Shown here: in pieces, positions 56,109 through 64,000 of the stretch
Layout of the letters: each line of letters opens with the position of its first letter
Position numbering within the stretch: the stretch's first letter is position 1
NCBI RefSeq assembly: GCF_001941865.1
Contig: NZ_CP016162.1
Span: 1,674,001-1,738,000 of the forward strand
DNA from: Pseudomonas alcaliphila JAB1
Lineage (GTDB): Bacteria; Pseudomonadota; Gammaproteobacteria; Pseudomonadales; Pseudomonadaceae
Length of the DNA stretch: 64,000 bases
Direction of reading: 5' to 3'
Made by a program: the position numbers and the translations under genes
Notes under the pieces: model-generated
The model's input: only the letters and a program-made list of their open reading frames with translations
Databases searched by the model: none
What the model was told of the DNA's origin: nothing

Positions 56109-57392
56109 TCAGAGGCTCAGGCGCAGGGCCAGGGCCGAAAGGGTGAGCAGCAGCACCGGCAGGGTGAGCACGATGCCGACCTTGAAGTAGTAACCCCAGG
56201 TCACGCGGATGCCCTTGCGCGCCAGTACGTGTAGCCAGAGCAGGGTGGCCAGGCTGCCGATGGGGGTAATCTTCGGCCCCAGGTCGCAGCCGATCACGTT
56301 GGCGTAGATCATCGCCTCACGCACCGCGCCGCTGGCCTGGCTGGCGTCGATGGCCAGGGCGCCGATCAGCACGCTGGGCATGTTGTTCATCAGTGACGAC
56401 AGCAGCGCGCTGAGCAGACCGGTGCCCAGCGCCGCGCCCCAGATGCCATACGCGGCGAAGGCGTCGAGCAGGCGCGTCAGTTCGGCGGTCATGCCGGCAT
56501 TGCTCAGGCCGTAGACCACCAGGTACATGCCGAGGGAGAAGATCACCACCTGCCAGGGCGCCTCGCGCAGCACCTTGCCGGTGGCGATGCGTTTGCCACG
56601 CGCGGCGACCGCGAACAGCAATGCGGCGCAGGCCGCCGCCACGGCGCTGATGGGGATGCCCAGTGGCTCCAGGGCGAACAGCCCGACCAGCAGCGCCAGC
56701 AGCACCGCCCAGCCGACCTTGAAGGTGCTGAGGTCGCGGATCGCCTGGCTGGGCGCCTGCAACGCCGCCACCTCGTAGCGCGCCGGAATGTCGCGGCGGA
56801 AGAACAGCCACAGCACCAGCAGGGTGGCGGCGACGCTGACCAGATTCACTGGCACCATCACTGCGGCGTAGGCGCCGAAGCCGATACCGAAGTAGTCGGC
56901 CGAGACGATGTTGACCAGGTTCGACACCACCAACGGCAGGCTGGCGGTATCGGCGATGAAGCCGGCGGCCATGACGAAGGCCAGGGTCGAGGCCGGCGAG
57001 AAGCGCAGCGCCAGCAGCATGGAAATCACGATGGGGGTGAGAATCAGCGCCGCGCCGTCGTTGGCGAACAGTGCCGACACGGCGGCGCCAAGCAGGATGC
57101 TGAAGGCGAACAGGCGCGCGCCGCTGCCATTCGCCCAGCGCGCCACGTGCAGGGCCGCCCATTCGAAGAAGCCGGCCTCATCGAGCAAAAGGCTGATGAT
57201 GATCACCGCAATGAAGGTCGCCGTGGCGTTCCACACGATGTCCCATACCGTTGGGATGTCGGCGAAGCTGACCACACCAGCGGCCAGGGCCAGCACGGCG
57301 CCGAGCGAGGCGCTCCAGCCGACGCCAAGGCCTCGGGGCTGCCAGATGACCAGAATCAGGGTGAACAGGAAGATGGCGACGGCGATTAGCAT
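56109..57392 (-). CDS. arsB: Arsenite efflux transporter ArsB
   Basis: 427 residues, about 12 membrane helices; exports As(III)/Sb(III) with proton antiport or ArsA. Conserved [17 protein letters not shown] and [19 protein letters not shown] stretches. No arsA gene lies in the operon, so it should run on the proton gradient. Confidence 0.95.
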   Translation of the reverse strand: MLIAVAIFLFTLILVIWQPRGLGVGWSASLGAVLALAAGVVSFADIPTVWDIVWNATATFIAVIIISLLLDEAGFFEWAALHVARWANGSGARLFAFSILLGAAVSALFANDGAALILTPIVISMLLALRFSPASTLAFVMAAGFIADTASLPLVVSNLVNIVSADYFGIGFGAYAAVMVPVNLVSVAATLLVLWLFFRRDIPARYEVAALQAPSQAIRDLSTFKVGWAVLLALLVGLFALEPLGIPISAVAAACAALLFAVAARGKRIATGKVLREAPWQVVIFSLGMYLVVYGLSNAGMTAELTRLLDAFAAYGIWGAALGTGLLSALLSSLMNNMPSVLIGALAIDASQASGAVREAMIYANVIGCDLGPKITPIGSLATLLWLHVLARKGIRVTWGYYFKVGIVLTLPVLLLTLSALALRLSL

Positions 57393-57401
57393 GGGGACTG
57401 T

Positions 57402-57758
57402 TCAGCAGCAGGTGGCGAGGCGGGCAGGGCGGTCGCCCATGTTGGCGAGACGGCTGGCGTCCTGCTGCAGCCAGGTGCGGTTGGCGGCCAGGGTGGCGGC
57501 CAGCACGTCGCGCACCCACTGCGGCAGGTCCGGCGCCAGGCGGTAGTACACCCATTGGCCCTGGCGGCGATCCTGCAACAGGCCGCTGGTGCGCAGTTGC
57601 GCCAGGTGACGGGAGATCTTCGGCTGGCTGTCGCCCAGCGCGCAGACCAGCTCGCACACGCACAGCTCGCCCTGCTCGGCGATCAGCAGCACGGCGCGCG
57701 CGCGGGTTTCATCGGCCAGGGATTTGAACAGCGCGGGCGGGGAGAGGTAGTCGGACAT
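57402..57758 (-). CDS. arsR: Arsenic-responsive repressor ArsR
   Basis: 118 residues; winged HTH with the metal-site CVC in GELCVCELVCALGDSQPKIS and a C-terminal Cys pair (TCC). Represses the ars operon and leaves DNA on As(III) binding. ATG 57758 chosen since upstream codons are out of family length. Confidence 0.93.
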   Translation of the reverse strand: MSDYLSPPALFKSLADETRARAVLLIAEQGELCVCELVCALGDSQPKISRHLAQLRTSGLLQDRRQGQWVYYRLAPDLPQWVRDVLAATLAANRTWLQQDASRLANMGDRPARLATCC

Positions 57759-57769
57759 TGGGCAAGTCC

Positions 57770-57806
57770 TTATATACGGGTTGGCGAATATACGGAAATC
57801 CATATG
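57770..57806 (-). promoter_or_regulatory. Candidate ArsR operator and promoter
   Basis: On the minus strand two TCCGTATAT/CCCGTATAT direct repeats and CATATGGATTTCCG lie 12-48 bases upstream of arsR. ArsR sites often have AT-rich hyphenated symmetry of this kind. Inference. Confidence 0.4.
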
Positions 57807-57910
57807 TTCTAGGCAAGCTGGTGGTGATTGGGGGCGGCTTTGCACTACAGTCCCCAAGCCGGTCGCCGGGACGGATTTTCCCGGCCAGAGATTTTCGAGG
57901 GAGGCGCTTG

Positions 57911-59356
57911 ATGCGTTTACCGCGCATGCGCAACGTGATGGCCTGGACGCTGGTGGTGCTGTTGTTGATCGTGGTGGCCTTGCTCGGCATACGCATCGCC
58001 GGGCTGTCGTCGTTGCCCGAACTGGAGCCCTGGCACCGCCTGGTGCCGCAGGAGATGGAGGTCAGCGAGCTGGACGCTGCCGACTGGCAGGCCTACCTGA
58101 CTGCCGAGGCGGCCCTGTTCGAGCGCCTGCAGAGTGAGTTGATCGAGCCGGTCACGGCCTCCGGCACGGCGCCCTACAGCCGCTACGCCAGCGACAGCCC
58201 GGTCTACCCCGGCAATCTGCCGCGCGACTGGAACCGTTCCTTCATTCTGCAGCCGCCAGGTCCGGCGCGGGGCGTGGTGGTGTTGCTGCATGGCCTGACC
58301 GACTCGCCGTACAGCCTGCGCCATATCGCTCAGCACCTGAGTGAACAGGGGCTGCTAGCGGTGGTGCCGCGCATGCCCGGCCATGGCACGGTGCCGGCGG
58401 CGCTCACTGCTGCGCACTGGGAGCAATGGCTGGCCGCTACCCGCCTGGCCGTTCGCGAGGCGCGGCGCCAGGTACCGGAAGGGCCGCTGTATCTGGTCGG
58501 CTATTCCAATGGCGGTGCGCTGGCGCTGCGTTACAGCCTGGCCGCGCTGGAGGACGAGCAACTGGCCATGCCGCAACGCCTGGTGCTGATTTCGCCGATG
58601 ATCGGTGTCACCAGCTACGCGCGTTACGCCGGGCTGGCGGCCCTGCCGGCGTTGCTGCCGGCCTTCGCCAAGTCGGCCTGGATGAACGTGCTGCCGGAGT
58701 TCAATCCGTTCAAGTACAACTCTTTTCCGGTGCATGCGGCGCGGCAGACCTATGAGCTGACCAGCGAGGTGCAGTCTGCCTTCGATGCCGCCGAAGCCGA
58801 TGGCCGTCTGTCACGATTGCCACCGGTGCTGGCCTTTCAGTCGCTGGCCGACAGTACCGTGAGTACACCAGCTGTGGTGCGTCATTTGTTCGAGCGTCTG
58901 CCGGCCAATGGCAGCGAACTGGTGATCTTCGACATCAACCGCTCGCAGGCGGCCAGCTCGCTGCTGCGGGCGGACATGAGCGGCTTGCTCGAGACCTTGC
59001 TGCCACCGGCTCAGCGTGACTACGACCTGACGGTGGTGGGTGTTGCGCAGAGCGGTGGTCGTCAGGTCGAGGCGCGGCGAATCGCGGCCGGCCAGCGTGA
59101 GGCGCGGGTGACGCCACTGAACGTCGAATACCCGAGCCAGCTGTTCTCGCTGTCACACGTTGCACTGCCGTTCCCCACGGACGATCCGCTGTATGGCAGC
59201 GAACCGACTTCCGAGGAGTTCTACGGCGTAGCCCTTGGCACGCTGGCACCGCGCGGTGAGCACGGCGTGCTGGTGGTGGGGCTCGATAGTTTGCAGCGTA
59301 TGACGTCCAACCCCTTCTACACCTATTTGCGCGAGCGCATCGACGAAGACCTGTAG
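57911..59356 (+). CDS. Membrane-anchored alpha/beta hydrolase
   Basis: 481 residues from ATG 57911 with GGGAGG at 57898-57903; the longer frame is spurious. An N-terminal helix (VMAWTLVVLLLIVVALLGIRI) anchors it. Hydrolase fold from about residue 115: VVVLLHGLTDSPYSLRHIA, elbow Ser in YLVGYSNGGALALRY, Asp in LADSTV. His near the C-terminal LSHVALPF. Substrate unknown. Confidence 0.83.
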   Translation: MRLPRMRNVMAWTLVVLLLIVVALLGIRIAGLSSLPELEPWHRLVPQEMEVSELDAADWQAYLTAEAALFERLQSELIEPVTASGTAPYSRYASDSPVYPGNLPRDWNRSFILQPPGPARGVVVLLHGLTDSPYSLRHIAQHLSEQGLLAVVPRMPGHGTVPAALTAAHWEQWLAATRLAVREARRQVPEGPLYLVGYSNGGALALRYSLAALEDEQLAMPQRLVLISPMIGVTSYARYAGLAALPALLPAFAKSAWMNVLPEFNPFKYNSFPVHAARQTYELTSEVQSAFDAAEADGRLSRLPPVLAFQSLADSTVSTPAVVRHLFERLPANGSELVIFDINRSQAASSLLRADMSGLLETLLPPAQRDYDLTVVGVAQSGGRQVEARRIAAGQREARVTPLNVEYPSQLFSLSHVALPFPTDDPLYGSEPTSEEFYGVALGTLAPRGEHGVLVVGLDSLQRMTSNPFYTYLRERIDEDL

Positions 59357-59360
59357 GTGG

Positions 59361-59407
59361 CTCGGTGCGCACGGCGTCCGAGCGTAGGGTGCGCCGTGCG
59401 CACCGAG
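59361..59407. terminator. Strong inverted repeat between convergent genes
   Basis: CTCGGTGCGCACGGCG (59361-59376) and CGCCGTGCGCACCGAG (59392-59407), perfect 16-bp arms, 15-base loop holding GCGTAGGGT. Likely repeat doubling as a bidirectional transcription barrier. Confidence 0.75.
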
Positions 59408-59419
59408 TGGTTTGAGGGG

Positions 59420-59710
59420 TTACAACCGGAAACGCCCGACCAGGCCATCGAGTTGGGTCGACAGTGCCTGCAAATCGCTGCTGGCCTGGTTGAGCTGATC
59501 GGCGATATGGGTGGTGCCGACGGTCAGCTCGTTGATGTCGACGATGTTGCGGTTGATGTCTTCGACCACGCTGGACTGCTCCTCGGTGGCGGTGGCGACC
59601 TGGATGTTCTGATCGCTGATCTGGCCGATATGGCTGTTGATCTGCTCCAGTGCCACCGACGCCTTGCTCGCGTATTCCACCACCAGCGCGCTCTGCCGTT
59701 GCCCCTCGGA
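59420..59710 (-). pseudogene. C-terminal remnant of a methyl-accepting chemotaxis protein
   Basis: Codes about 97 residues of a chemoreceptor signalling tail: ASVALEQINSHIGQISDQNI, VATATEEQSSVVEDINRNIV and the end LDGLVGRFRL. Ligand-binding, membrane and HAMP parts and the hairpin tip are missing; upstream of about 59710 the reading frame holds unrelated sequence. Too short to signal. Confidence 0.8.
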
Positions 59711-59878
59711 CCTGGCCCGCGCGTTTCGCCGCAAGGTGGGGGCTAGCCCCAGCGAGTGGTTGAAGCAGGGCGGTTGAGGGTTGAATCCTGTCGCAATTGT
59801 GGTTGTCACCGGGCTCGACCGCAGTGGCGCGATGGTGCATGGTGGCGCCCCATGTTGTCAGCTCCGAGAGTGCGTTTC

Positions 59879-60409
59879 ATGTTCGAAATCCAAGCCATCG
59901 ACCCAGCCCATTACCGCCAGCAGACCCGCCGCAGCACCGTGGTGATCGCGGTCATCTTCGTGGCGCTGGCCATGCTCTGCGCCACGGCGAGCACGCAGGC
60001 GTTCGGCACGCCCGGTGGCGACAATTTCAAGTGGAACCTGCTCGGTGTGCTGGCGGGGCTCGGCCTGACCATTGCCCTGGTGCGCCAGCGACTCTGGTCG
60101 CGGCCGTTCATGGCGCCGGCCGTTTACGGCTGGCGCCTCAAGCGCAGCCTGATGCGTGTCACCAACGTGATGCATCACGTCAAGGCGGGCGTGGCGCAGG
60201 GCGATGACAGCGCGATGAAGCTGCTGCGCTTCTACCACCTGGGGGTGACTCAGATGCATCAGCTCGATGGCAACTCCAGCGAACTGAGCCAGATGGTGCG
60301 CGAGATCGACAGCCATCGCGAGGCGATGGAGCAGCAGGGGCTGGACATCGAGCAGACGCGGCTCGACCTGGCCTGGCTGGAGCGAGTGAAGGCGTTCAAA
60401 GCGGCCTGA
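59879..60409 (+). CDS. DUF3087 membrane protein
   Basis: 176 residues from ATG 59879 (MFEIQAIDPAHYRQQTRRST). Two membrane helices (about 22-40, 52-70), then a cytoplasmic helical domain ending in MEQQGLDIEQTRLDLAWL. Function of the family is unknown. It stands between two gene remnants. Confidence 0.85.
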   Translation: MFEIQAIDPAHYRQQTRRSTVVIAVIFVALAMLCATASTQAFGTPGGDNFKWNLLGVLAGLGLTIALVRQRLWSRPFMAPAVYGWRLKRSLMRVTNVMHHVKAGVAQGDDSAMKLLRFYHLGVTQMHQLDGNSSELSQMVREIDSHREAMEQQGLDIEQTRLDLAWLERVKAFKAA

Positions 60410-60751
60410 TCAGTTGTCCAGCGACAACTCCTGCATCTGACCTTGCCAGATGCCCTGGCGACGGCGCGCGATCACCAGGCAGTCACCCGTGCCGACCGCG
60501 CTTACCACCTGTCGCCCACCGGGCGCCCAAAACGCGCTGCGCCCGGCGCAGGCCCAGCCACCAGAAGGGCCGCCGTGGTTGACCATCAATACCCCGAGGG
60601 ACAGTTCACGGGCATAGCCTTCGAGCAACTCGCTGCCATGCGGGTAACCGTTTTCGCTGATCAGCGCACTGGCTGCGTAGACCCCGGCGCCGCGTTCGAC
60701 GGCAGTTCTGGCAGGGCTGTCGCCCTTACTCCGAGACATATCCCCTGACAT
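60410..60751 (-). pseudogene. Carbon-nitrogen hydrolase (nitrilase family), C-terminal remnant
   Basis: 113 codons: from about residue 17 AVERGAGVYAASALISENGY and VNHGGPSGGWACAGRSAFWA match the C-terminal part of nitrilase-superfamily proteins. The Glu-Lys-Cys catalytic residues lie in the lost N-terminal two thirds; sequence upstream is unrelated and leads straight to the CitMHS gene. Probably non-functional. Confidence 0.75.
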
Positions 60752-60809
60752 TTAGCGCGACGCATGTCCGCCGCTTAAAGGTTTTTGAAAGGTTCGCCTC
60801 TTAGCCTCC

Positions 60810-60828
60810 GCACGCGCCTTTCGCGTGC
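60810..60828. other. Stem-loop before the CitMHS gene
   Basis: GCACGCG-CCTTT-CGCGTGC, perfect 7-bp stem, 28 bases before the transporter start. Possible attenuator or remnant terminator. Confidence 0.4.
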
Positions 60829-60855
60829 CTTACAAGAAAAAGAGGAGAAAGCGGT

Positions 60856-62166
60856 TTGTTGACCCTGATTGGCCTGTTGACCATCTGCAGCCTGGTTGTG
60901 CTGCTGCTTATCGGGCGCATGTCGCCTGTTCTGCCATTGATCGTGGTCCCCTTGCTGGGCGCTCTGGCCGCGGGCTTCGGCCCGGAGGCGATTTCCGGTT
61001 TCTTCACCGATGGCATCGGCCGCGTGACGGCGATTGCCACCATGTTCGTTTTTGCCATCACCTTTTTTGGCGTGCTGCAGGACACCGGGCTGTTCCGCCC
61101 GCTGATCGGCGGCATGGTCCGGCTCACCCGCGGCAACGTGATCGCGGTGACCGTGGCCACTGCGGTGATCGGCATGCTGGCGCACCTCGACGGTGCCGGC
61201 GCCACTACCTTCCTGCTTACCGTTCCCGCCTTGCTGCCGCTGTACAAGCAATTGCGCATGAGCCCGTACCTGATGCTGCTGTTGCTGGCGATCGGCGCAG
61301 GCATCTTCAACATGCTGCCCTGGGCCGGACCACTGGGCCGTGCCTCGGCCGTGACCGGCATCGAGGTCACCGAACTGTGGCGTCCGCTGATCGCCATTCA
61401 GGGTATCGGTGTGGTGCTATTGATTGCCCTGGCGGCGCTGCTGGGTTGGCGTGAACAGCGCCGTATCGCCGCCGGCAAGAGTGGGGACGAAGGGGTACTG
61501 GTGGAAACCAGCACTGATTTGCATGAGCCAAGCGCCGAGGAGCTTGCACTGGAACGCCCGCGTCTGCTCTGGGCCAACGCCGCGCTGTTCCTCGCGGTGC
61601 TGGTTTCGCTGTTCTCTGGCGTGTTGCCGGCTGGCTACATCTTCATGATCGGCCTGTGTCTGGCGCTGCTGATCAACTATCCGGGCGGCAAGGCGCAGAT
61701 GCAGCGTATCTCCGCGCACGCTCCGGCTGCCCTGAGCATGGGCATGATCATCCTGGCGGCGGGCTCGATGCTTGGCATCTTCACCGGCACCGGCATGCTC
61801 ACTTCCATCGCTCAGGACCTGGCCGGCGTGCTACCGGCGTCCTGGGTGGGGCAGATGCATATCGTGCTGGGCCTGTTCGGCCTGCCGATGGAGCTGATGT
61901 TGAGCACCGACGCCTACTACTTCGGCCTGCTGCCGGTAACGCTGGAAGTGGTCGGTGCCCAGGGCGTCGAGCCGGCCAGCGTGGTCTATGCGCTGACCAT
62001 CGGCAACATCATCGGCACCTTCATCAGCCCGTTTTCGCCGGCACTGTGGCTGGCACTGGGTCTGGCCGGGCTGGATCTGGGCCGGCACATTCGCTATTCG
62101 CTGTGGTGGATGTGGGGCTTCTCGCTGGTGCTGTTCGGCGCGGCCTGGGCACTCGGGCTGTTCTAG
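60856..62166 (+). CDS. CitMHS-family citrate/carboxylate transporter
   Basis: 436 residues, about 11-12 membrane helices. TTG start at 60856 with AGAGGAG 8-14 bases before; a few residues' uncertainty remains. Signature GMLAHLDGAGATTFLLTVPA and ILAAGSMLGIFTGTGML, as in CitM/CitH metal-citrate symporters. Probably imports a di- or tricarboxylate handled by the amidohydrolase at 63144; the GntR gene between is convergent. Confidence 0.87.
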   Translation: MLTLIGLLTICSLVVLLLIGRMSPVLPLIVVPLLGALAAGFGPEAISGFFTDGIGRVTAIATMFVFAITFFGVLQDTGLFRPLIGGMVRLTRGNVIAVTVATAVIGMLAHLDGAGATTFLLTVPALLPLYKQLRMSPYLMLLLLAIGAGIFNMLPWAGPLGRASAVTGIEVTELWRPLIAIQGIGVVLLIALAALLGWREQRRIAAGKSGDEGVLVETSTDLHEPSAEELALERPRLLWANAALFLAVLVSLFSGVLPAGYIFMIGLCLALLINYPGGKAQMQRISAHAPAALSMGMIILAAGSMLGIFTGTGMLTSIAQDLAGVLPASWVGQMHIVLGLFGLPMELMLSTDAYYFGLLPVTLEVVGAQGVEPASVVYALTIGNIIGTFISPFSPALWLALGLAGLDLGRHIRYSLWWMWGFSLVLFGAAWALGLF

Positions 62167-62235
62167 CCCAGGGATGGTCTGCAGTGCATTAACGCCCGGG
62201 CTTGCCCGGGCGTTTTGCGTCAGGACAACGGCCTG

Positions 62236-62973
62236 TTAGCTGATTTCCACCTGGTAACGGAAGTTCTCCGCCGCCGCGCGTGACAGGCGATATTCCAGCG
62301 GCGTGCGGTCGTAGCCCAATGCGGTGCGTTCGATGACCACGCTCGGGCTGGCTTCGGCCACATCCAGAATGGCAGCGAGCTCTGCATCGGCTGCGGAGAC
62401 GGTAAGGGTTTCCTGGGCCGAGGCGATGCGCTGGCCGCAATGCTGCTCGTAGAAGGGATAGAGCAATTGCGGGAAGTGGTCGGCGGCGATGTCCAGCAGA
62501 GCGCTGAAGCGCGAGGCGGGCAGCCAGATACGTTCATGGAACAGCGGGCGGCCGTCGATCAGGCGCAGGCGCTGGAGAAAGACGCAGGGCTCGCCTTCGC
62601 CCAGTTTCAGGGCCTGGCTGACAGCGGCGCCGGCAGGCACCTGACGGCAGTCGAGGATACGGCTTTGCGGCACCTGCGACTGGCCGCTGGCACTGACCTG
62701 ACGGAAGAAGCGAAACAGCGAACCGTCGAAGTTCGGCCGCCGCACGAAGGTGCCGCGACCCTGGGCACGCAGCAGCAGGCCTTCGGCAACCAGGGTTTCC
62801 ACCGCCTTGCGCACCGTTCCTACGGCCACGCCGTACTGTCGGGTCAACTCCGCTTCGGTGGGGATGGCTTCCCCGGGCAGCCATTCGCCTGCGGCGATCT
62901 TGCCCAGCATTTCATCCCGTAACCGCTGATACAGCGGCAGGCGTTCGTCCTGTCCCAGAGCCGTGGTGCTCAT
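62236..62973 (-). CDS. GntR-family (HutC/UTRA) transcriptional regulator
   Basis: 245 residues from ATG 62973. GntR HTH (residues 10-75, EAIPTEAELTRQYGVAVGTV, RKAVETLVAEGLLLR) and UTRA effector domain (residues 95-240). Divergent from the amidohydrolase gene with a 26-bp palindrome in the gap. Likely represses itself, the amidohydrolase and perhaps the CitMHS gene. Confidence 0.92.
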   Translation of the reverse strand: MSTTALGQDERLPLYQRLRDEMLGKIAAGEWLPGEAIPTEAELTRQYGVAVGTVRKAVETLVAEGLLLRAQGRGTFVRRPNFDGSLFRFFRQVSASGQSQVPQSRILDCRQVPAGAAVSQALKLGEGEPCVFLQRLRLIDGRPLFHERIWLPASRFSALLDIAADHFPQLLYPFYEQHCGQRIASAQETLTVSAADAELAAILDVAEASPSVVIERTALGYDRTPLEYRLSRAAAENFRYQVEIS

Positions 62974-63055
62974 AAACCTCACATCCAAAAGTCGACCGGC
63001 CGTCACTTTACCACTGGCTTGCAGATTGACAGCGCTCGATCTCTGTAGATACAGT

Positions 63056-63081
63056 CATCTAATCATATATATGAATAGATG
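63056..63081. promoter_or_regulatory. Near-perfect 26-bp palindrome, likely GntR operator
   Basis: CATCTAATCATATATATGAA-TAGATG: symmetric at 24 of 26 positions, with a perfect core TCATATATATGA (63063-63074). It lies between divergent GntR and amidohydrolase genes, 63-88 bases before the latter's GTG. Confidence 0.7.
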
Positions 63082-63143
63082 TTTTACAAAAAGGAGTCGC
63101 TCGTACCGGCGGCTCGTACAAAAAACGACAGAGGTATCGCTTC

Positions 63144-63974
63144 GTGACGCCCATGCCTTATGCCGCAATCGCCGGCATCGACACCCACGCGCACATCTTC
63201 CGCCAGGACCTGCCCATGGTTCCCGGCCGCCGCTACAGCCCCAGCTATGACGCCACCGTGGAGCAGTACCTGGCGCACCTGGACGCCTGCGGCATTTCCC
63301 ACGGGGTACTGATTCAGCCGAGCTTTCTCGGTACCGACAACCACTACATGCTCGCGGCGTTGCAGCGTTTCCCGCAGCGTTTGCGTGGCGTCGCGGTGGT
63401 CGACGCGCAGGTCAGCGATGCCGAGCTGGATGAATTGGCCTCCGCGGGTGTGGTGGGCGTGCGCCTGAATCTGATCGGCAAGGCGCTGGAGGATTACACC
63501 GGCCCGGCCTGGAACGGCCTGTTCCGCCGCCTGGCGCGACGCGGCTGGCAGGTGGAGATCCAGCGTGGTTTCGACGACCTGGCGCTGATCGTGCCGGCGA
63601 TTCTCGAGTCAGGCGTCACCGTGGTGATCGATCATTTCGGCCTGCCGACACCGAGCGTGCAATTGGACGCTGCGCAGCATGACACTTTCTTCGATCTGCT
63701 TGGCCAGGCGCCGGCGTGGATCAAACTGTCGGCGGCCTATCGCAGCCAGTCCGATCAGGCCCGTGCCCAGGCCATCGAAGCGCGCCTGCGTGAAGCCTGC
63801 GGTGGAGTAGGGCGATTCCTCTGGGGCAGTGACTGGCCCAACACCCAGTTCGAGTCGCAGACCCGCTACGATCAGCAGTTCGCGCTGCTCGAGGCCCTGC
63901 TGCCCACCCCCGAGGAGCGCCGTCGCGTTCTGGTGGACAACCCCGCAACTCTGTTCGGTTTCGCCTCGGCGTAA
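63144..63974 (+). CDS. Amidohydrolase-family protein (LigI-like lactonase)
   Basis: 276 residues; metal-binding HxH in GIDTHAHIFRQDLP, later VIDHFGLP and the conserved Asp in LWGSDWPNTQF. It resembles 2-pyrone-4,6-dicarboxylate hydrolases and related lactonases that open cyclic carboxylate esters. The CitMHS/GntR context fits carboxylate catabolism; substrate unknown. GTG start 63144 with AGAGG upstream (ATG 63153 also possible). Only 26 bases follow before the window ends. Confidence 0.85.
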   Translation: MTPMPYAAIAGIDTHAHIFRQDLPMVPGRRYSPSYDATVEQYLAHLDACGISHGVLIQPSFLGTDNHYMLAALQRFPQRLRGVAVVDAQVSDAELDELASAGVVGVRLNLIGKALEDYTGPAWNGLFRRLARRGWQVEIQRGFDDLALIVPAILESGVTVVIDHFGLPTPSVQLDAAQHDTFFDLLGQAPAWIKLSAAYRSQSDQARAQAIEARLREACGGVGRFLWGSDWPNTQFESQTRYDQQFALLEALLPTPEERRRVLVDNPATLFGFASA

Positions 63975-64000
63975 CCGTCGCTCACATCAGAACAACAAAA

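Overview
The window is a GC-rich gammaproteobacterial chromosome segment that reads as Pseudomonas. The main evidence is a complete algU-mucA-mucB-mucC-mucD operon next to divergent nadB, a fadD2/fadD1 pair behind phaJ1, a cbb3-oxidase CcoM-like peptide, and many Pseudomonas-style REP palindromes. The P. mendocina/oleovorans neighbourhood is a plausible guess, but the species is not proven here. No rRNA, tRNA or CRISPR array was recognised.

1-12 kb is conserved core: nadB (cut by the window edge), the AlgU envelope-stress operon with two AlgU-type promoters, lepA-lepB, then DUF4845-rnc-era-recO-pdxJ with several start/stop overlaps. 12-22 kb holds a LysR gene divergent from a small orphan gene, an IS3-family element inserted in a REP-like repeat with a visible 3-bp target duplication, cmoA-cmoB, a MITE-like element, a YhhN membrane protein, an ECF42-type sigma factor and rapA.

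22-37 kb holds an rapA-alkB neighbourhood, a 38-residue CcoM-like gene under a good Anr box, an AaeB/DUF1656/AaeA-type efflux operon, a codB-pucR-codA operon, a lipid block (hydrolase-phaJ1, fadD2, fadD1) and a RAYT (REP-associated transposase) gene among REP copies. 37-49 kb holds an EamA exporter divergent from a MarR gene across a perfect palindrome, a DUF4239 membrane protein, LysR/MFS, a RelE/HigB-type toxin-antitoxin pair in an AT-richer patch, hrpA with a REP-like palindrome inside its reading frame, and a two-gene membrane/thioredoxin-like unit.

49-64 kb holds cyoABCDE (cytochrome bo3 oxidase and heme O synthase), arsR-arsB-arsC-arsH, a membrane-anchored hydrolase, two gene remnants (chemoreceptor tail and nitrilase tail), DUF3087, and a CitMHS transporter / GntR regulator / amidohydrolase group with a near-perfect 26-bp palindrome as likely operator.

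Most of the window is ordinary core genome. The most unusual signals are the RAYT/REP population, including one REP-like palindrome inside hrpA and one interrupted by an IS, two related MITE-like elements, the short Anr-controlled ccoM-like gene, and several unassigned palindromic operators. I found no clear evidence of a wholly new multi-gene system.
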